Shown here: positions 1 through 8,194 of the stretch, piece after piece
How positions within the stretch are numbered: the stretch's first letter is position 1
Layout: the number at the start of each line of letters is the position of its first letter
Translations under genes and position numbers: made by a program
Notes under the pieces: model-generated
Database searches by the model: none
What the model was told of the DNA's origin: nothing
Seen by the model: the letters and a program-made list of their open reading frames with translations, nothing else
Assembly (NCBI GenBank): GCA_021298355.1
Contig: JAJTEH010000009.1
Location: forward strand, 35,853-99,852
DNA: 64,000 nucleotides
Direction: 5' to 3'
From: Flammeovirgaceae bacterium
GTDB lineage: Bacteria; Bacteroidota; Bacteroidia; Cytophagales; Cyclobacteriaceae

Positions 1-314
1 TGACTTCCTTCAGAAGTATGCAATAAAATCCCTGTTTCTTTATTTAATACAATTATATCTGAAAATTGTTCTATCACTACTTCTCCATCTTCTACATAAA
101 CGCCATCACAAGCAACAACCACATAATCTTTAAAGTTGATTAAATTTCCTTGATCGTCTTCTGATCCCTCCATATTATCTTTTAACTCTTCAATAAATTC
201 ACTTTCACTTCCTCTATCTGATGGCCTTAAAAAATAAAAATCTACACCATCTAATTCCTTTACTTTGCCAAAATAGGGTTTGAATTTTTTTAGTTCTTCT
301 TTGTAATCAATCAT
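1..314 (-). CDS. hypothetical acidic protein, C-terminus cut by window edge
   Basis: Reading the minus strand from the ATG at 312-314 gives an uninterrupted frame of 104 codons up to the window edge, beginning MIDYKEELKKFKPYFGKVKE and ending in ILLHTSEGS. The visible part is acidic, with Glu/Asp-rich stretches around residues 35-60, and shows no signal peptide or membrane segment. I do not recognise the family. Small acidic soluble proteins of this kind are sometimes immunity or SUKH-like proteins, but no diagnostic motif is visible, so no function is assigned. Confidence 0.55.
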   Translation of the reverse strand, partial: MIDYKEELKKFKPYFGKVKELDGVDFYFLRPSDRGSESEFIEELKDNMEGSEDDQGNLINFKDYVVVACDGVYVEDGEVVIEQFSDIIVLNKETGILLHTSEGS

Positions 315-478
315 AATTTTAAAATTTTAGCTGTAATTGTAATAACATAAAAAAATTAAAACAAGACTAATAACGTTAAGCTATAATAATAGAATTTATT
401 TTAATACAAATATTTTTTGAATGATTAAAAACGGAGATAGATTAACATTTATTTTGTTTTACAAGCATGTACACGAAT

Positions 479-504
479 AAAAAAGGCTGGAATAACCAGC
501 CTTT
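479..504 (-). terminator. intrinsic terminator downstream of the nitrilase gene
   Basis: A perfect 9-bp inverted repeat (AAAGGCTGG at 482-490, CCAGCCTTT at 496-504) encloses a 5-base loop. On the minus strand it is followed by a run of six T (479-484 as A on the plus strand). It sits 20 bp past the stop of the minus-strand gene at 525, as expected for its transcript end. Confidence 0.8.
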
Positions 505-524
505 CATATTTATCTCAAGTTCAA

Positions 525-1340
525 TCAAAATTCTTCGAATTCTCGCATCTCAATGCTGAAATCATCGCCATCTAAGTAGGCAGGAAATTTATCACGGAAA
601 GCGAGCAAAGCATTTGCACTTAACTCAATGGTTTTTACTTGTTCCACACCATCTACAGAAAAAATAGTATCTCCTTTCGGGCCAATTACGGCTGAGTTGC
701 CACTGTACTCCATGCCATCAGGGTCGTTACCAATTCTGTTTACGCCTACCACATAACTTAAATTTTCTATCGCGCGTGCGCGTAATAAAGTTTCCCAAGC
801 GTTGGCACGTATTTGCGGCCAGTTAGCCACATACAACAACACATCGTAGTTCAAACGTTGTGTTTCATAATCATATCGGTTGCGGCTCCACACCGGAAAA
901 CGCAAGTCGTAACAAATCTGCGGACAAATTCTCCAACCTTTCCAAGTTGCTACCAGTGTGCTTTCTCCGGCTGCATACACTTTATGCTCGTTGGCCATTC
1001 TAAATAAATGTCGCTTATCGTATGTTTTAAATTGTCCGTTAGGCTCCATCCATAATAAACGATTGTAATACCTATCGTGTACGTTGCAAATGTAACTTCC
1101 TAAAATTAATGCACCTGTTTGTTCAGCCATTTGGCGCATCCATTTGAACGTGCGCATGTTCATCATCTCGGCCATGCGCACGGCATTCATGGTAAAACCG
1201 GTGGTAAACATTTCAGGTAAAACGATAACATCGGTGGGGCCGGAAATCCGCCAGATTTTTTCCTCAAACATGGCCAGATTCGAGCCTATATCCTCCCAAT
1301 TGATGTCCGACTGAATGAGTGTTATCTTTAAATCTTGCAT
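525..1340 (-). CDS. omega-amidase-like carbon-nitrogen hydrolase (YafV type)
   Basis: This 271-residue protein belongs to the nitrilase superfamily. The catalytic triad is visible: Glu43 in LPEMF, Lys109 in DKRHLF and Cys143 in QICYDLRFP. The length and the motif surroundings fit the YafV/Nit2 group, which hydrolyses alpha-ketoglutaramate or alpha-ketosuccinamate to the keto acid and ammonia (metabolite repair after glutamine or asparagine transamination). No signal peptide is seen, so it is cytosolic. The ATG at 1340 directly precedes the conserved first beta strand (KITLIQSDI). It is followed by an intrinsic terminator and is probably transcribed alone or with the upstream small genes. The family is clear; the exact substrate is inferred. 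Confidence 0.9.
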   Translation of the reverse strand: MQDLKITLIQSDINWEDIGSNLAMFEEKIWRISGPTDVIVLPEMFTTGFTMNAVRMAEMMNMRTFKWMRQMAEQTGALILGSYICNVHDRYYNRLLWMEPNGQFKTYDKRHLFRMANEHKVYAAGESTLVATWKGWRICPQICYDLRFPVWSRNRYDYETQRLNYDVLLYVANWPQIRANAWETLLRARAIENLSYVVGVNRIGNDPDGMEYSGNSAVIGPKGDTIFSVDGVEQVKTIELSANALLAFRDKFPAYLDGDDFSIEMREFEEF

Positions 1341-1415
1341 AATTATTGATTTTTTGCCGCTCTAATCCGCAAAGAAACGAAAGTAAAAGCACAAAGTCTA
1401 ACCAATTTAGCCCAA

Positions 1416-1631
1416 TCAGGCGAAGAGTTCTAATTCGCGGATTTCGAAGTCTGCACCTTTTCCATACCGCACCAAATCGAGCAAACGATAGCGCTCTAAG
1501 GTGTGTAAATCTTTTACTTCGAAATCGCCATTGGCTAAAATATTTTCGATGATGAAATCGTGTTTCTCTCCGAAATTAATTAAGCGGTATTTTTTACCTG
1601 CACGCAAAACATCTAAACTTAAACCTTTCAT
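1416..1631 (-). CDS. small conserved-looking hypothetical protein
   Basis: A 71-residue protein, charged and predicted soluble (MKGLSLDVLRAGKKYRLINF start), without signal or membrane segment. Its ATG overlaps the TAA stop of the upstream GroES-like gene by one base (TAATG), a classic translational-coupling arrangement that supports it being real and co-expressed. The pattern of short beta strands (GKKYRLINFGEKHDFIIENI, then FEVKDL) suggests a small beta-rich fold. I do not recognise a named family. Confidence 0.65.
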   Translation of the reverse strand: MKGLSLDVLRAGKKYRLINFGEKHDFIIENILANGDFEVKDLHTLERYRLLDLVRYGKGADFEIRELELFA

Positions 1632-2005
1632 TACAATGCTTCTTCTCTTTCTAACAGTAAGATAGAGGCCTGTGGAACGATGAAATATTTTTCATCTTCA
1701 TACATTACTTCTATCGCTCCTTTTTGTAAAAAAATAGCCAGGTCGCCTTCTTGTGCTTGCAACGGTAAATATTTTACTTGATCTTCTTTTCCCTTCCATA
1801 AATCGTCTTCATCTGTTGGGATAGGCAAAGGATAACCCGGCCCAACTTTGATGATGTATCCACTTTGGATTTTTTCTTTTTCCTGCACACCCGGAGGAAG
1901 ATACAAACCAGATACTGTGCGGTCGGTATTTTGTGTTGGCTTGATTAATACCCGATCGCCAACTACGATTAACTTTTTAAATTTTATGTCAGGTGTTAAT
2001 TTCAT
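1631..2005 (-). CDS. GroES-like co-chaperone family protein
   Basis: About 124 residues with a chaperonin-10 fold pattern: LIVVGDRVLIKP near the N-terminus, a glycine/proline mobile-loop-like section (VSGLYLPPG), then SGYIIKVGPG and a C-terminal strand ending ILLLERE. It is longer than standard GroES (about 95 residues) because of an insertion around the KGKEDQVKYLPLQ segment. No groEL lies beside it, so it is probably a paralogue rather than the main GroES. The ATG at 2005 is preferred over an upstream TTG at 2032. It overlaps the next gene by one base. Confidence 0.7.
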   Translation of the reverse strand: MKLTPDIKFKKLIVVGDRVLIKPTQNTDRTVSGLYLPPGVQEKEKIQSGYIIKVGPGYPLPIPTDEDDLWKGKEDQVKYLPLQAQEGDLAIFLQKGAIEVMYEDEKYFIVPQASILLLEREEAL

Positions 2006-2043
2006 ATTGATAGTAAAACAAATTTTATCCAAAAAGTTCTTTT

Positions 2044-3345
2044 TTAATCATCTGCTCTATCTAAAAAACGCTGATCGAGTTGCTTGGTTGTTTTAGCACC
2101 TAACTCGCGTAAACGTTCTGTTTTACGAATGAGATTGTCTTTGCCTTCGAAGAGTTTGTTCATCGAATCTTTGTATTGTTGCTGCGTGCTTCCTAAGCTT
2201 TTGCCCACTTTGGTTAGGTCTTCAATTAAAGCATGAAATTTATCGTAAAGCGAACCTGCTTGTCGTGCAATTTCTAAGGCGTTTTTATTTTGCAAATCTT
2301 GTTTCCAAATGGCACTGATGGTTCTTAACGTAGCCAATAGAGTAGAGGTAGAAACCAATACAATGTTGCGCGACAATGCTTTTTCAAAAATGGAATTATC
2401 TTCTCGTAAGGCTAACGTAAAGGCAGGCTCGTTGGCCATAAACATCATTACATAATCGGGCTGGTTGATGTCGTAAAGATTTTGATAATTTTTTTCGCTT
2501 AATAATTTGATATGCGATTGCACACTTTCGATGTGTTGTTTTAAAAATTTCTTTTGTTCAATTTCTTCTTCGGCATTTATATATTGAGCGAAAGCAGTTA
2601 ACGAAACTTTAGAATCCAACACTAAGTATTTATCATCCGGTAGTTTAATAATATAGTCTAACCGTTGGTTTTCGCCTTCTTCGTTTTTATAATTTTTTTC
2701 TTTGAAGTAATGAATATCTTTTTGCAGTCCTGCTGTTTCTAAAATAGCTTCCAATTGCATTTCGCCCCAGTTTCCTTGTGTTTTGCTATCGCCTTTTAGG
2801 GCGCGTGTTAAATTGCTGGCTTCTTTCGTAATCTGTTGGTTTAGTTCTTTTAAGTTTACCAATTGCTGATGCAAAGCAGCGTTATTCTTTACACTATCGA
2901 TGTTGGTTTGTTCTACCTTCTTCTCGAACTCAGTAATTTTTTCTTTTAAGGGATTAAGGATATCCTGAATGTTTGATTTATTCTGATCGGTGAATTTTTT
3001 GCTTTTCTCTTCAAAAATATCGTTCGCTAAATTTTTAAATTGAACAGAGAATTGATTTTGTAATTCTTCTAACTCTTTTTTTCTTTCTTTTAATTTCTCT
3101 TCGAGATTGCGATAATCCGCTTCGGTAGCAGCTAAGTTTTTGTTTAACTCATTAGCTCGGTTTCGTTCTTGTTCTAATTCGCGTTTGCGTTCTTCTGCCA
3201 ATACGTTTAACTGTTTATTTTTTTCGATTTCGGCCGAAATTTGTGCGCTTAATTGCTGGGTTGTTCCGGTATGTTGATTTCTGATTAACAACCAAACGAT
3301 TACAGCACCAAAGGCAAGTCCGATAATTAAATAAATAAAATCCAT
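2044..3345 (-). CDS. rmuC: RmuC-family DNA recombination protein
   Basis: About 433 residues. An N-terminal membrane segment (FIYLIIGLAFGAVIVWLLI) is followed by a long coiled coil rich in Glu/Lys/Leu (to about residue 190). The conserved RmuC nuclease-like domain comes next, with GNWGEMQLEAIL, RLDYIIKLPDDKYLVLDSKVSL and MFMANEPAF. RmuC proteins limit inversions and are thought to process DNA at stalled or recombining structures; the domain is related to restriction-endonuclease folds. The ATG at 3345 places the membrane segment at the N-terminus, whereas the longer reading needs a TTG. It diverges from rocD across a short promoter region. Confidence 0.9.
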   Translation of the reverse strand: MDFIYLIIGLAFGAVIVWLLIRNQHTGTTQQLSAQISAEIEKNKQLNVLAEERKRELEQERNRANELNKNLAATEADYRNLEEKLKERKKELEELQNQFSVQFKNLANDIFEEKSKKFTDQNKSNIQDILNPLKEKITEFEKKVEQTNIDSVKNNAALHQQLVNLKELNQQITKEASNLTRALKGDSKTQGNWGEMQLEAILETAGLQKDIHYFKEKNYKNEEGENQRLDYIIKLPDDKYLVLDSKVSLTAFAQYINAEEEIEQKKFLKQHIESVQSHIKLLSEKNYQNLYDINQPDYVMMFMANEPAFTLALREDNSIFEKALSRNIVLVSTSTLLATLRTISAIWKQDLQNKNALEIARQAGSLYDKFHALIEDLTKVGKSLGSTQQQYKDSMNKLFEGKDNLIRKTERLRELGAKTTKQLDQRFLDRADD

Positions 3346-3447
3346 AGGTAATTTGTAAAAATGCAAATAGTCAATTTAAGCAGACAAATGCTGTCGCAAG
3401 ATACAAGGTTGCCGCCATTAAAAATTGGGCTTACCATTTTAATTTGA

Positions 3448-3455
3448 TACATTTG
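3448..3455 (+). promoter_or_regulatory. Bacteroidota -7 element (TACATTTG) for rocD
   Basis: TACATTTG matches the Bacteroidota -7 consensus TAnnTTTG, 35 bp before the rocD ATG. A TTGGG stretch about 19 bp upstream is a plausible weak -33 element. Assigned by motif only. Confidence 0.4.
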
Positions 3456-3490
3456 CAACGTTTGCATAATTAAACGAATAACAAAATTTT

Positions 3491-4723
3491 ATGGTAGAAA
3501 GCATAACAGCCAGCCGCGATGCTATTTTATTGGAAGACAAGTATGGAGCGCACAACTACCATCCTTTACCGGTGGTATTGAGCAAAGGCGAAGGCGTTTT
3601 TTTGTGGGATGTAGAAGGCAAACGTTATTATGATTTTTTATCGGCATACAGTGCAGTAAATCAAGGTCATTGTCACCCACGCATTATTCAGGCGTTGGTA
3701 GACCAAGCGAAACAACTTACACTAACATCGCGCGCTTTTTATAACGATAAATTGGGCTTAGCAGAAAAATACATTTGCGAAACATTTGGTTACGACAAAG
3801 CTTTATTTATGAACAGTGGCGCAGAAGCTAATGAAACTGCTATAAAACTTGCGCGTAAGTGGGGTTATCTGCATAAAAATATTCCAGATAACGAAGCTGT
3901 ACTTGTTGCCGTGAAAAAGAATTTTCATGGTAGAACAACAACGATTATTTCTGCTTCTACCGATCCATCGTCTCGTAAAGGTTTTGGTCCGTTTATGCCG
4001 GGTTTTGAAATTGTAGATTACGATAATGTAGATGCTTTAGAAAAAGCCTTGAGTAATCCGAATGTGTGCGGTTTATGGATAGAACCCATACAAGGCGAAG
4101 CGGGTGTGTATGTACCGGCCGAAGGGTATCTGAAAGCAGCTGAAACATTGTGTAAAAAATACAATGTGTTGCTGATGATGGATGAAATACAAACCGGTAT
4201 TGCCCGCACAGGTAAATGGTTAGCCAGCGACCACGAAGGTGTGAAACCCGATATGTTGATTTTAGGAAAAGCATTGTCAGGTGGTGTGTTGCCAATCTCT
4301 GTTGTATTAGCAAACGATTCTATTATGTTGGTGATAAAACCTGGCGAACACGGCTCTACTTTTGGCGGTAACCCGTTAGCAGCTGTTGTTTGTATGGAAG
4401 CTTTGCAAGTTGTGAAAGACGAAAAATTAGCTGAGAATGCCGAACGCTTAGGAAAGATTTTCAGAGCGCGCATGCAAGACTTTATGAAGCGTACGGACAA
4501 GATAACATTAGTACGGGGCAAAGGATTGCTAAACGCTATCGTAATTAACGATACACCACAAAGCGAAACCGCCTGGAACATTTGTATGAAGTTTGCAGAA
4601 AATGGATTATTGGCAAAACCAACACATGGCAACATTATTCGTTTAGCACCACCGTTGGTAATAACAGAAGAACAACTGCACGAGTGTTGCGATATTATTG
4701 AGAAAAGTGTGTTGGCAGTTTAA
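3491..4723 (+). CDS. rocD: ornithine aminotransferase
   Basis: A 410-residue class III PLP aminotransferase. Asp231-Glu232 (MMDEIQTG) and the PLP lysine Lys260 (LILGKALSGG) are visible, as are the glycine-rich MNSGAEANETAIK phosphate site and GSTFGGNPL. The N-terminal YGAHNYHPLPVVL segment is characteristic of ornithine-delta-aminotransferase rather than acetylornithine transaminase. It converts ornithine and 2-oxoglutarate to glutamate semialdehyde and glutamate, linking arginine and proline metabolism in the cytosol. It stands alone with its own likely promoter; no arginine or proline genes are adjacent. Length is typical for the family. Confidence 0.93.
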   Translation: MVESITASRDAILLEDKYGAHNYHPLPVVLSKGEGVFLWDVEGKRYYDFLSAYSAVNQGHCHPRIIQALVDQAKQLTLTSRAFYNDKLGLAEKYICETFGYDKALFMNSGAEANETAIKLARKWGYLHKNIPDNEAVLVAVKKNFHGRTTTIISASTDPSSRKGFGPFMPGFEIVDYDNVDALEKALSNPNVCGLWIEPIQGEAGVYVPAEGYLKAAETLCKKYNVLLMMDEIQTGIARTGKWLASDHEGVKPDMLILGKALSGGVLPISVVLANDSIMLVIKPGEHGSTFGGNPLAAVVCMEALQVVKDEKLAENAERLGKIFRARMQDFMKRTDKITLVRGKGLLNAIVINDTPQSETAWNICMKFAENGLLAKPTHGNIIRLAPPLVITEEQLHECCDIIEKSVLAV

Positions 4724-4876
4724 GTGGTTATTCGATATTGGTTGTTGGTTTTTCGTTGAGTCTATTATCAATCAACTTTTTATTGATTATCTTATTCAGC
4801 CTATATTCTAACTTCCAAAACAATTTCTACTTTCGATTAACAAACAACGAACAACGAACAACAAATTTAATTTTAT

Positions 4877-5647
4877 CTAAAACAAACTTCCCTGGCTTTC
4901 TTCTAATTCTGCATAGCGATAAGGCATGAGTGCTTCCGGTTGGTTGCCGACCGATTCCTTACCGGATAACCTGCGTACGGTAAATGTTTCGAGCCATTCG
5001 TCTTTGCAAGGTTGTGCCAGTTGTAAAACACTATTTTTATTTTCTTCTGTTAACCATGCCTTTTCTGTTTCTTTTGTAAGTAGAATAGGCATGCGTGGTC
5101 CGTTTTCTGCATTAGGATTATTATGAATTTTAGAAAGCGTTTTATTAGCTTTTGTAGTAACAACGCTATACGTACGCTTAATTAATCCTGAAGCAGCATC
5201 TTGCCATTCGTCCCAAATTCCGGCAAGTGTTATGGGTTCATCGTTTATTAATTTAATTAAGTATGGAAATGTTTTTTTATGCTGATGAAAATGTTCGAAG
5301 AAACCATCAATCAAGATCAAACATCTTTTATTTCGCGCAGCCTCTGCAAATGCTTTTTTCTCGAACATTGTTTCTAAGCGTACATTTATAGTTTGATTCG
5401 AGATTTTTACAGCATCAGCAGGTGTTTTTATCCAATGCGGAATTAAACCCCATTGTAACAATTCTATTTTTCTTGTTGTGTTTAAAATAACGGGCACTTC
5501 CGGATGGCTAAAGCCAGAAGCGTGATACGTTGGTTCAACTTTGATAGCCTCAAGTTGTTTTCTAATAGCGGCTTCATCGCCAAAATCGCCATAGCGAACG
5601 GCATATTGCAATTGTTTTTTAGTTAGATAAAATTTATTGTAACACAC
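4877..5647 (-). CDS. SRAP-domain abasic-site processing protein (YedK/HMCES family)
   Basis: A 256-residue SRAP protein. The catalytic cysteine is codon 2 (MCYNK), which becomes N-terminal after Met removal and forms a thiazolidine crosslink with abasic sites in single-stranded DNA. Other family residues are visible: Asn88/Arg90 (INVR), Glu118 (DGFFEHF) and His175 with RMP at 185-187. The start codon is GTG at 5645-5647. Because Cys must directly follow the initiator Met, this unusual start is well determined. It acts in DNA damage tolerance. The gene stands alone, convergent with rocD and divergent from a small gene at 5723. Confidence 0.93.
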   Translation of the reverse strand: MCYNKFYLTKKQLQYAVRYGDFGDEAAIRKQLEAIKVEPTYHASGFSHPEVPVILNTTRKIELLQWGLIPHWIKTPADAVKISNQTINVRLETMFEKKAFAEAARNKRCLILIDGFFEHFHQHKKTFPYLIKLINDEPITLAGIWDEWQDAASGLIKRTYSVVTTKANKTLSKIHNNPNAENGPRMPILLTKETEKAWLTEENKNSVLQLAQPCKDEWLETFTVRRLSGKESVGNQPEALMPYRYAELEESQGSLF

Positions 5648-5702
5648 AAAAGAAAGGATTAAAACTAATGTAGTAGAAATTTCTCTTATCTGAATTAAAA
5701 AT

Positions 5703-5710
5703 TATTTTTG
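5703..5710 (+). promoter_or_regulatory. -7 element (TATTTTTG) for the 62-residue gene
   Basis: TATTTTTG fits TAnnTTTG and ends 12 bp before the ATG at 5723, implying a very short leader. No clear -33 TTTG is seen, so confidence is limited. Confidence 0.35.
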
Positions 5711-5722
5711 CAAAGATATTTT

Positions 5723-5911
5723 ATGACAGATAGGGAAGTAATCAAATTAGAAGCAAACATTCGCGCCAAAATGGAAGGAATAAAAACCGGTAAATTTTCC
5801 GTGAAAGATTCCGGAATAGGCGTGTTAATTAATAATCTGAAAAAAGCAGATGAAGCAGCCTATGAAAAAATGATGGTCGCTTATAAAGCATTGTTGCAGC
5901 AAATGAAATAG
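5723..5911 (+). CDS. small hypothetical protein, predicted helical
   Basis: A 62-residue, lysine- and glutamate-rich protein (MTDREVIKLEANIRAKMEGI start), probably all alpha-helical and cytosolic, with no signal peptide. The ATG at 5723 is preferred over an in-frame TTG at 5708, which would lie inside the putative -7 promoter element. It has even codon usage and an isolated promoter, but I recognise no family. It is convergent with purB. Confidence 0.5.
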   Translation: MTDREVIKLEANIRAKMEGIKTGKFSVKDSGIGVLINNLKKADEAAYEKMMVAYKALLQQMK

Positions 5912-5953
5912 TAGTTTATTACTTGATTAAATAAAAAAATTAAGTTGAGCTTT

Positions 5954-7294
5954 TTAAACACCCGTATAATTAAACGGACTAATCTTTTTTAACTTTTCCT
6001 TTAATGCTGCGCTTATTTCTAATTCATCAATAAATTGATGAATAGTTTGCTCAGTAATTTTTTCGTTTTTCCTGGTTAATGCTTTTAAGGCTTCGTAAGG
6101 ATTAGGGTAATTTTCTTTTCTCAACACGGTTTGAATTGCCTCAGCTACCACTGCCCAGTTATCTTGTAAGTCGGCATCAATAGCAGCTTTATTTAATTCT
6201 AATTTATCAATGCCTTTTAATAAGGAACGAAGCCCAATGAAAGTATGCGCCAACGGTACTCCTATATTGCGTAATACGGTAGAATCGGTTAAATCTCTTT
6301 GCAAACGCGATACGGGTAACTTTGCAGCTAAATGTTCGAATAGGGCGTTGGCTATACCTAAATTTCCTTCCGCATTTTCAAAATCGATTGGGTTTACTTT
6401 ATGCGGCATGGCAGACGAACCCACTTCACCGGCTTTTATTTTCTGTTTGAAATAATTCATCGAAACATATTGCCAAACATCTCTGCTGAAATCAATTAAA
6501 ATGGTATTGATTCTTTTCAAAGCATCAAATTGCGCGGCTAAGTAATCGTAATGTTCGATTTGCGTTGTGGGATAACTTCTTGTTAAGCCTAAACGCTCTT
6601 CAACAAATTCTCCGGCAAATTTATTCCAGTTGATGGATGGATAAGCAATATGATGCGCATTAAAATTACCGGTTGCTCCACCAAACTTAGCTGCGTGCGG
6701 AACATTTTTTAAAGACTGAAATTGTTTGTTTAACCGAACAACAAATACATCCATCTCTTTTCCTAATCGGGTAGGAGAGGCAGGTTGTCCGTGTGTGCGG
6801 GCTAACATGGCTACATCGCGCCACTCGATGGCTTTCTGCGATAGGTTGCCAATTAGAATATCGAAGGCAGGATAAAATTCTTTTTCTAAAAATTCTTTTA
6901 ACGAAAGCGGAATAGCTGTGTTGTTTATGTCTTGCGAGGTTAAACCAAAATGAATAAACTCTTTGTAGGTTGACCAACCGTTTTCATCAAATTTTCTTTT
7001 GATGAAATATTCAACAGCTTTTACATCGTGATTAGTAGTAGCTTCAATTTCTTTGATGGCCAGTGCATCGGCTTCCGTAAAATGTCTGTGTATGCTTCTG
7101 AGTTTATCTAACTCACGCGCTGGAAAATCTTCTAATTCGGGTAAGCAAGTTGTGAGCGCAATAAAGTATTCAATCTCAACCAACACACGATAGCGAATCA
7201 GCCCAAATTCTGAAAAATAGGCTTGTAAAGGTTTTACTGCGGCAGCATAGCGGCCATCAATAGGCGAAATTGCATGAATAGATTGTAACGACAC
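5954..7294 (-). CDS. purB: adenylosuccinate lyase
   Basis: A fumarase/aspartase superfamily enzyme of about 446 residues. The signature GSSAMPHKVNPIDFENAEGN is visible, as are TTNHDVKAVE and the catalytic-histidine region RTHGQPASPT. It converts SAICAR to AICAR and adenylosuccinate to AMP in purine synthesis. The start is chosen as GTG at 7292-7294, giving SLQSIHAISPIDGRYA, the usual PurB N-terminus. The longer reading begins with TTG at 7315, which falls within a TAACTTTG promoter-like element. No other purine genes are adjacent. Confidence 0.93.
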   Translation of the reverse strand: MSLQSIHAISPIDGRYAAAVKPLQAYFSEFGLIRYRVLVEIEYFIALTTCLPELEDFPARELDKLRSIHRHFTEADALAIKEIEATTNHDVKAVEYFIKRKFDENGWSTYKEFIHFGLTSQDINNTAIPLSLKEFLEKEFYPAFDILIGNLSQKAIEWRDVAMLARTHGQPASPTRLGKEMDVFVVRLNKQFQSLKNVPHAAKFGGATGNFNAHHIAYPSINWNKFAGEFVEERLGLTRSYPTTQIEHYDYLAAQFDALKRINTILIDFSRDVWQYVSMNYFKQKIKAGEVGSSAMPHKVNPIDFENAEGNLGIANALFEHLAAKLPVSRLQRDLTDSTVLRNIGVPLAHTFIGLRSLLKGIDKLELNKAAIDADLQDNWAVVAEAIQTVLRKENYPNPYEALKALTRKNEKITEQTIHQFIDELEISAALKEKLKKISPFNYTGV

Positions 7295-7312
7295 AGGCAG
7301 GCTGTTAAAGCA

Positions 7313-7320
7313 CAAAGTTA
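7313..7320 (-). promoter_or_regulatory. -7 element (TAACTTTG) for purB
   Basis: On the minus strand TAACTTTG matches TAnnTTTG, 18 bp before the GTG at 7294. It overlaps the alternative TTG, which argues for the GTG start. No good -33 element is seen. Confidence 0.4.
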
Positions 7321-7408
7321 TAAAATGTTAAGCATTCACCACGATATATTGCGTTTGGTTTCGTCATTATATCCTACATCAATTGTTTCACTTTCGGGCA
7401 ACTTTTGC

Positions 7409-7416
7409 TATTTTTG
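7409..7416 (+). promoter_or_regulatory. -7 element (TATTTTTG) for higBA
   Basis: TATTTTTG ends 5 bp before the toxin ATG at 7422, predicting a leaderless or nearly leaderless transcript. A TTGTTTC about 20 bp upstream resembles a -33 element. Confidence 0.4.
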
Positions 7417-7421
7417 TAATA

Positions 7422-7772
7422 ATGGGCAATCATAACAAAGTCAGATCCCTTTACTTCTATAAAGATTATTTTGAAGTTTTTTTTGTTAAACAAAATCAAA
7501 AAGTAAAAGATAAAATCATTTGGACTTTCGAATTGGTTCAAACTCAAGTTAGGTTATCTGAGAATTATTTTAAGGTGATAGAACAAAATGAGGGTATTTA
7601 TGAGATTAGAGTTCAATTGGGAAACAACAACATTCGTATCTTCTGTTTTTTTGATAGAGGAAAACTTATCGTAGTCGCAAATGCATTTTATAAGAAAACA
7701 CAGAAAACTCCCAAGCAGGAAATAATTAAAGCCATTTCAATCAAGAAAGAATATGAAAGCGAGAAAGAATAA
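7422..7772 (+). CDS. higB: HigB/RelE-type toxin (phage-derived Gp49-like family)
   Basis: A 116-residue basic protein with the fold pattern of HigB-like mRNA interferases: KDKIIWTFELVQT, then YEIRVQLGNNNIRIFCFFDRGKLIVVANAFYKKTQKTP. This RIFCFFD...LVNAF...KK arrangement is typical of the Gp49-like (COG4679) toxin group, which cleaves mRNA on ribosomes. It lies first in a toxin-then-antitoxin order and overlaps the XRE antitoxin gene by 20 bp, both usual for HigBA. The ATG at 7422 is preferred over TTG at 7383. Confidence 0.85.
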   Translation: MGNHNKVRSLYFYKDYFEVFFVKQNQKVKDKIIWTFELVQTQVRLSENYFKVIEQNEGIYEIRVQLGNNNIRIFCFFDRGKLIVVANAFYKKTQKTPKQEIIKAISIKKEYESEKE

Positions 7773-8058
7773 TTTGATGAGTCTGGAACAGTTCAAAGAC
7801 AAGCATTATGGCAAAAAAGGTGCAACTAAACGCAGTAAATTAGAAGCCGGTTTTGTTGATTTTAAAATCGGATTTTTGTTGCAAGAAGCTAGAGTAAAAA
7901 AAGGACTAACGCAAGAAGCATTGGCATTGAAGGTGGGAACAACTAAATCATATATTTCTAAAATCGAAAATGATGTAAAAGAAGTTCGACTTTCTACACT
8001 CAAAAAAATTGTAGAATCGGGCTTAGGGGGCAACTTAGAATTATCTATTCAGGTTTAA
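7753..8058 (+). CDS. higA: HigA-type XRE-family antitoxin
   Basis: A 101-residue protein with a helix-turn-helix of the XRE/Cro type near residues 46-90: LLQEARVKKGLTQEALALKV then KSYISKIENDVKEVRLSTLKKI. The N-terminal SLEQFKDKHYGKKGATKR segment is the typical HigA leader that contacts the toxin. It neutralises HigB and probably represses the operon. The first ATG (7753) overlaps higB; a second ATG at 7777 (MSLEQFK) is equally plausible. Confidence 0.88.
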   Translation: MKARKNNLMSLEQFKDKHYGKKGATKRSKLEAGFVDFKIGFLLQEARVKKGLTQEALALKVGTTKSYISKIENDVKEVRLSTLKKIVESGLGGNLELSIQV

Positions 8059-8171
8059 GATATTAGTCTATCTGATTAGTATAAATCCAACTGTAAAGGT
8101 TTAAACTTATTCTTCTCTTTTCTGTTTTCAATCTCAAGAAAATAAGCGCTCAATTACTAAATCTGTTTTCC

Positions 8172-8179
8172 TATTTTTG
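8172..8179 (+). promoter_or_regulatory. -7 element (TATTTTTG) for the reductase gene
   Basis: TATTTTTG matches TAnnTTTG and ends 15 bp before the ATG at 8195. No convincing -33 element was identified. Confidence 0.35.
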
Positions 8180-8194
8180 TAAAAATTATCTCAC

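Noticed and set aside
315..478. Possible small gene or RNA between the first two minus-strand genes
   Set aside because: The stretch is AT-rich with no sustained frame, no stable hairpin before the terminator at 479, and no tRNA-like structure.
4018..4635. A 205-residue open frame antisense to rocD
   Set aside because: It is fully inside a well-supported aminotransferase gene and its translation shows no recognisable motif; it is a shadow of that gene.
4738..4929. A 63-residue open frame after rocD
   Set aside because: It starts in low-complexity DNA with repeated ACAACGA motifs and runs into the end of the SRAP gene on the other strand; no coding signature.
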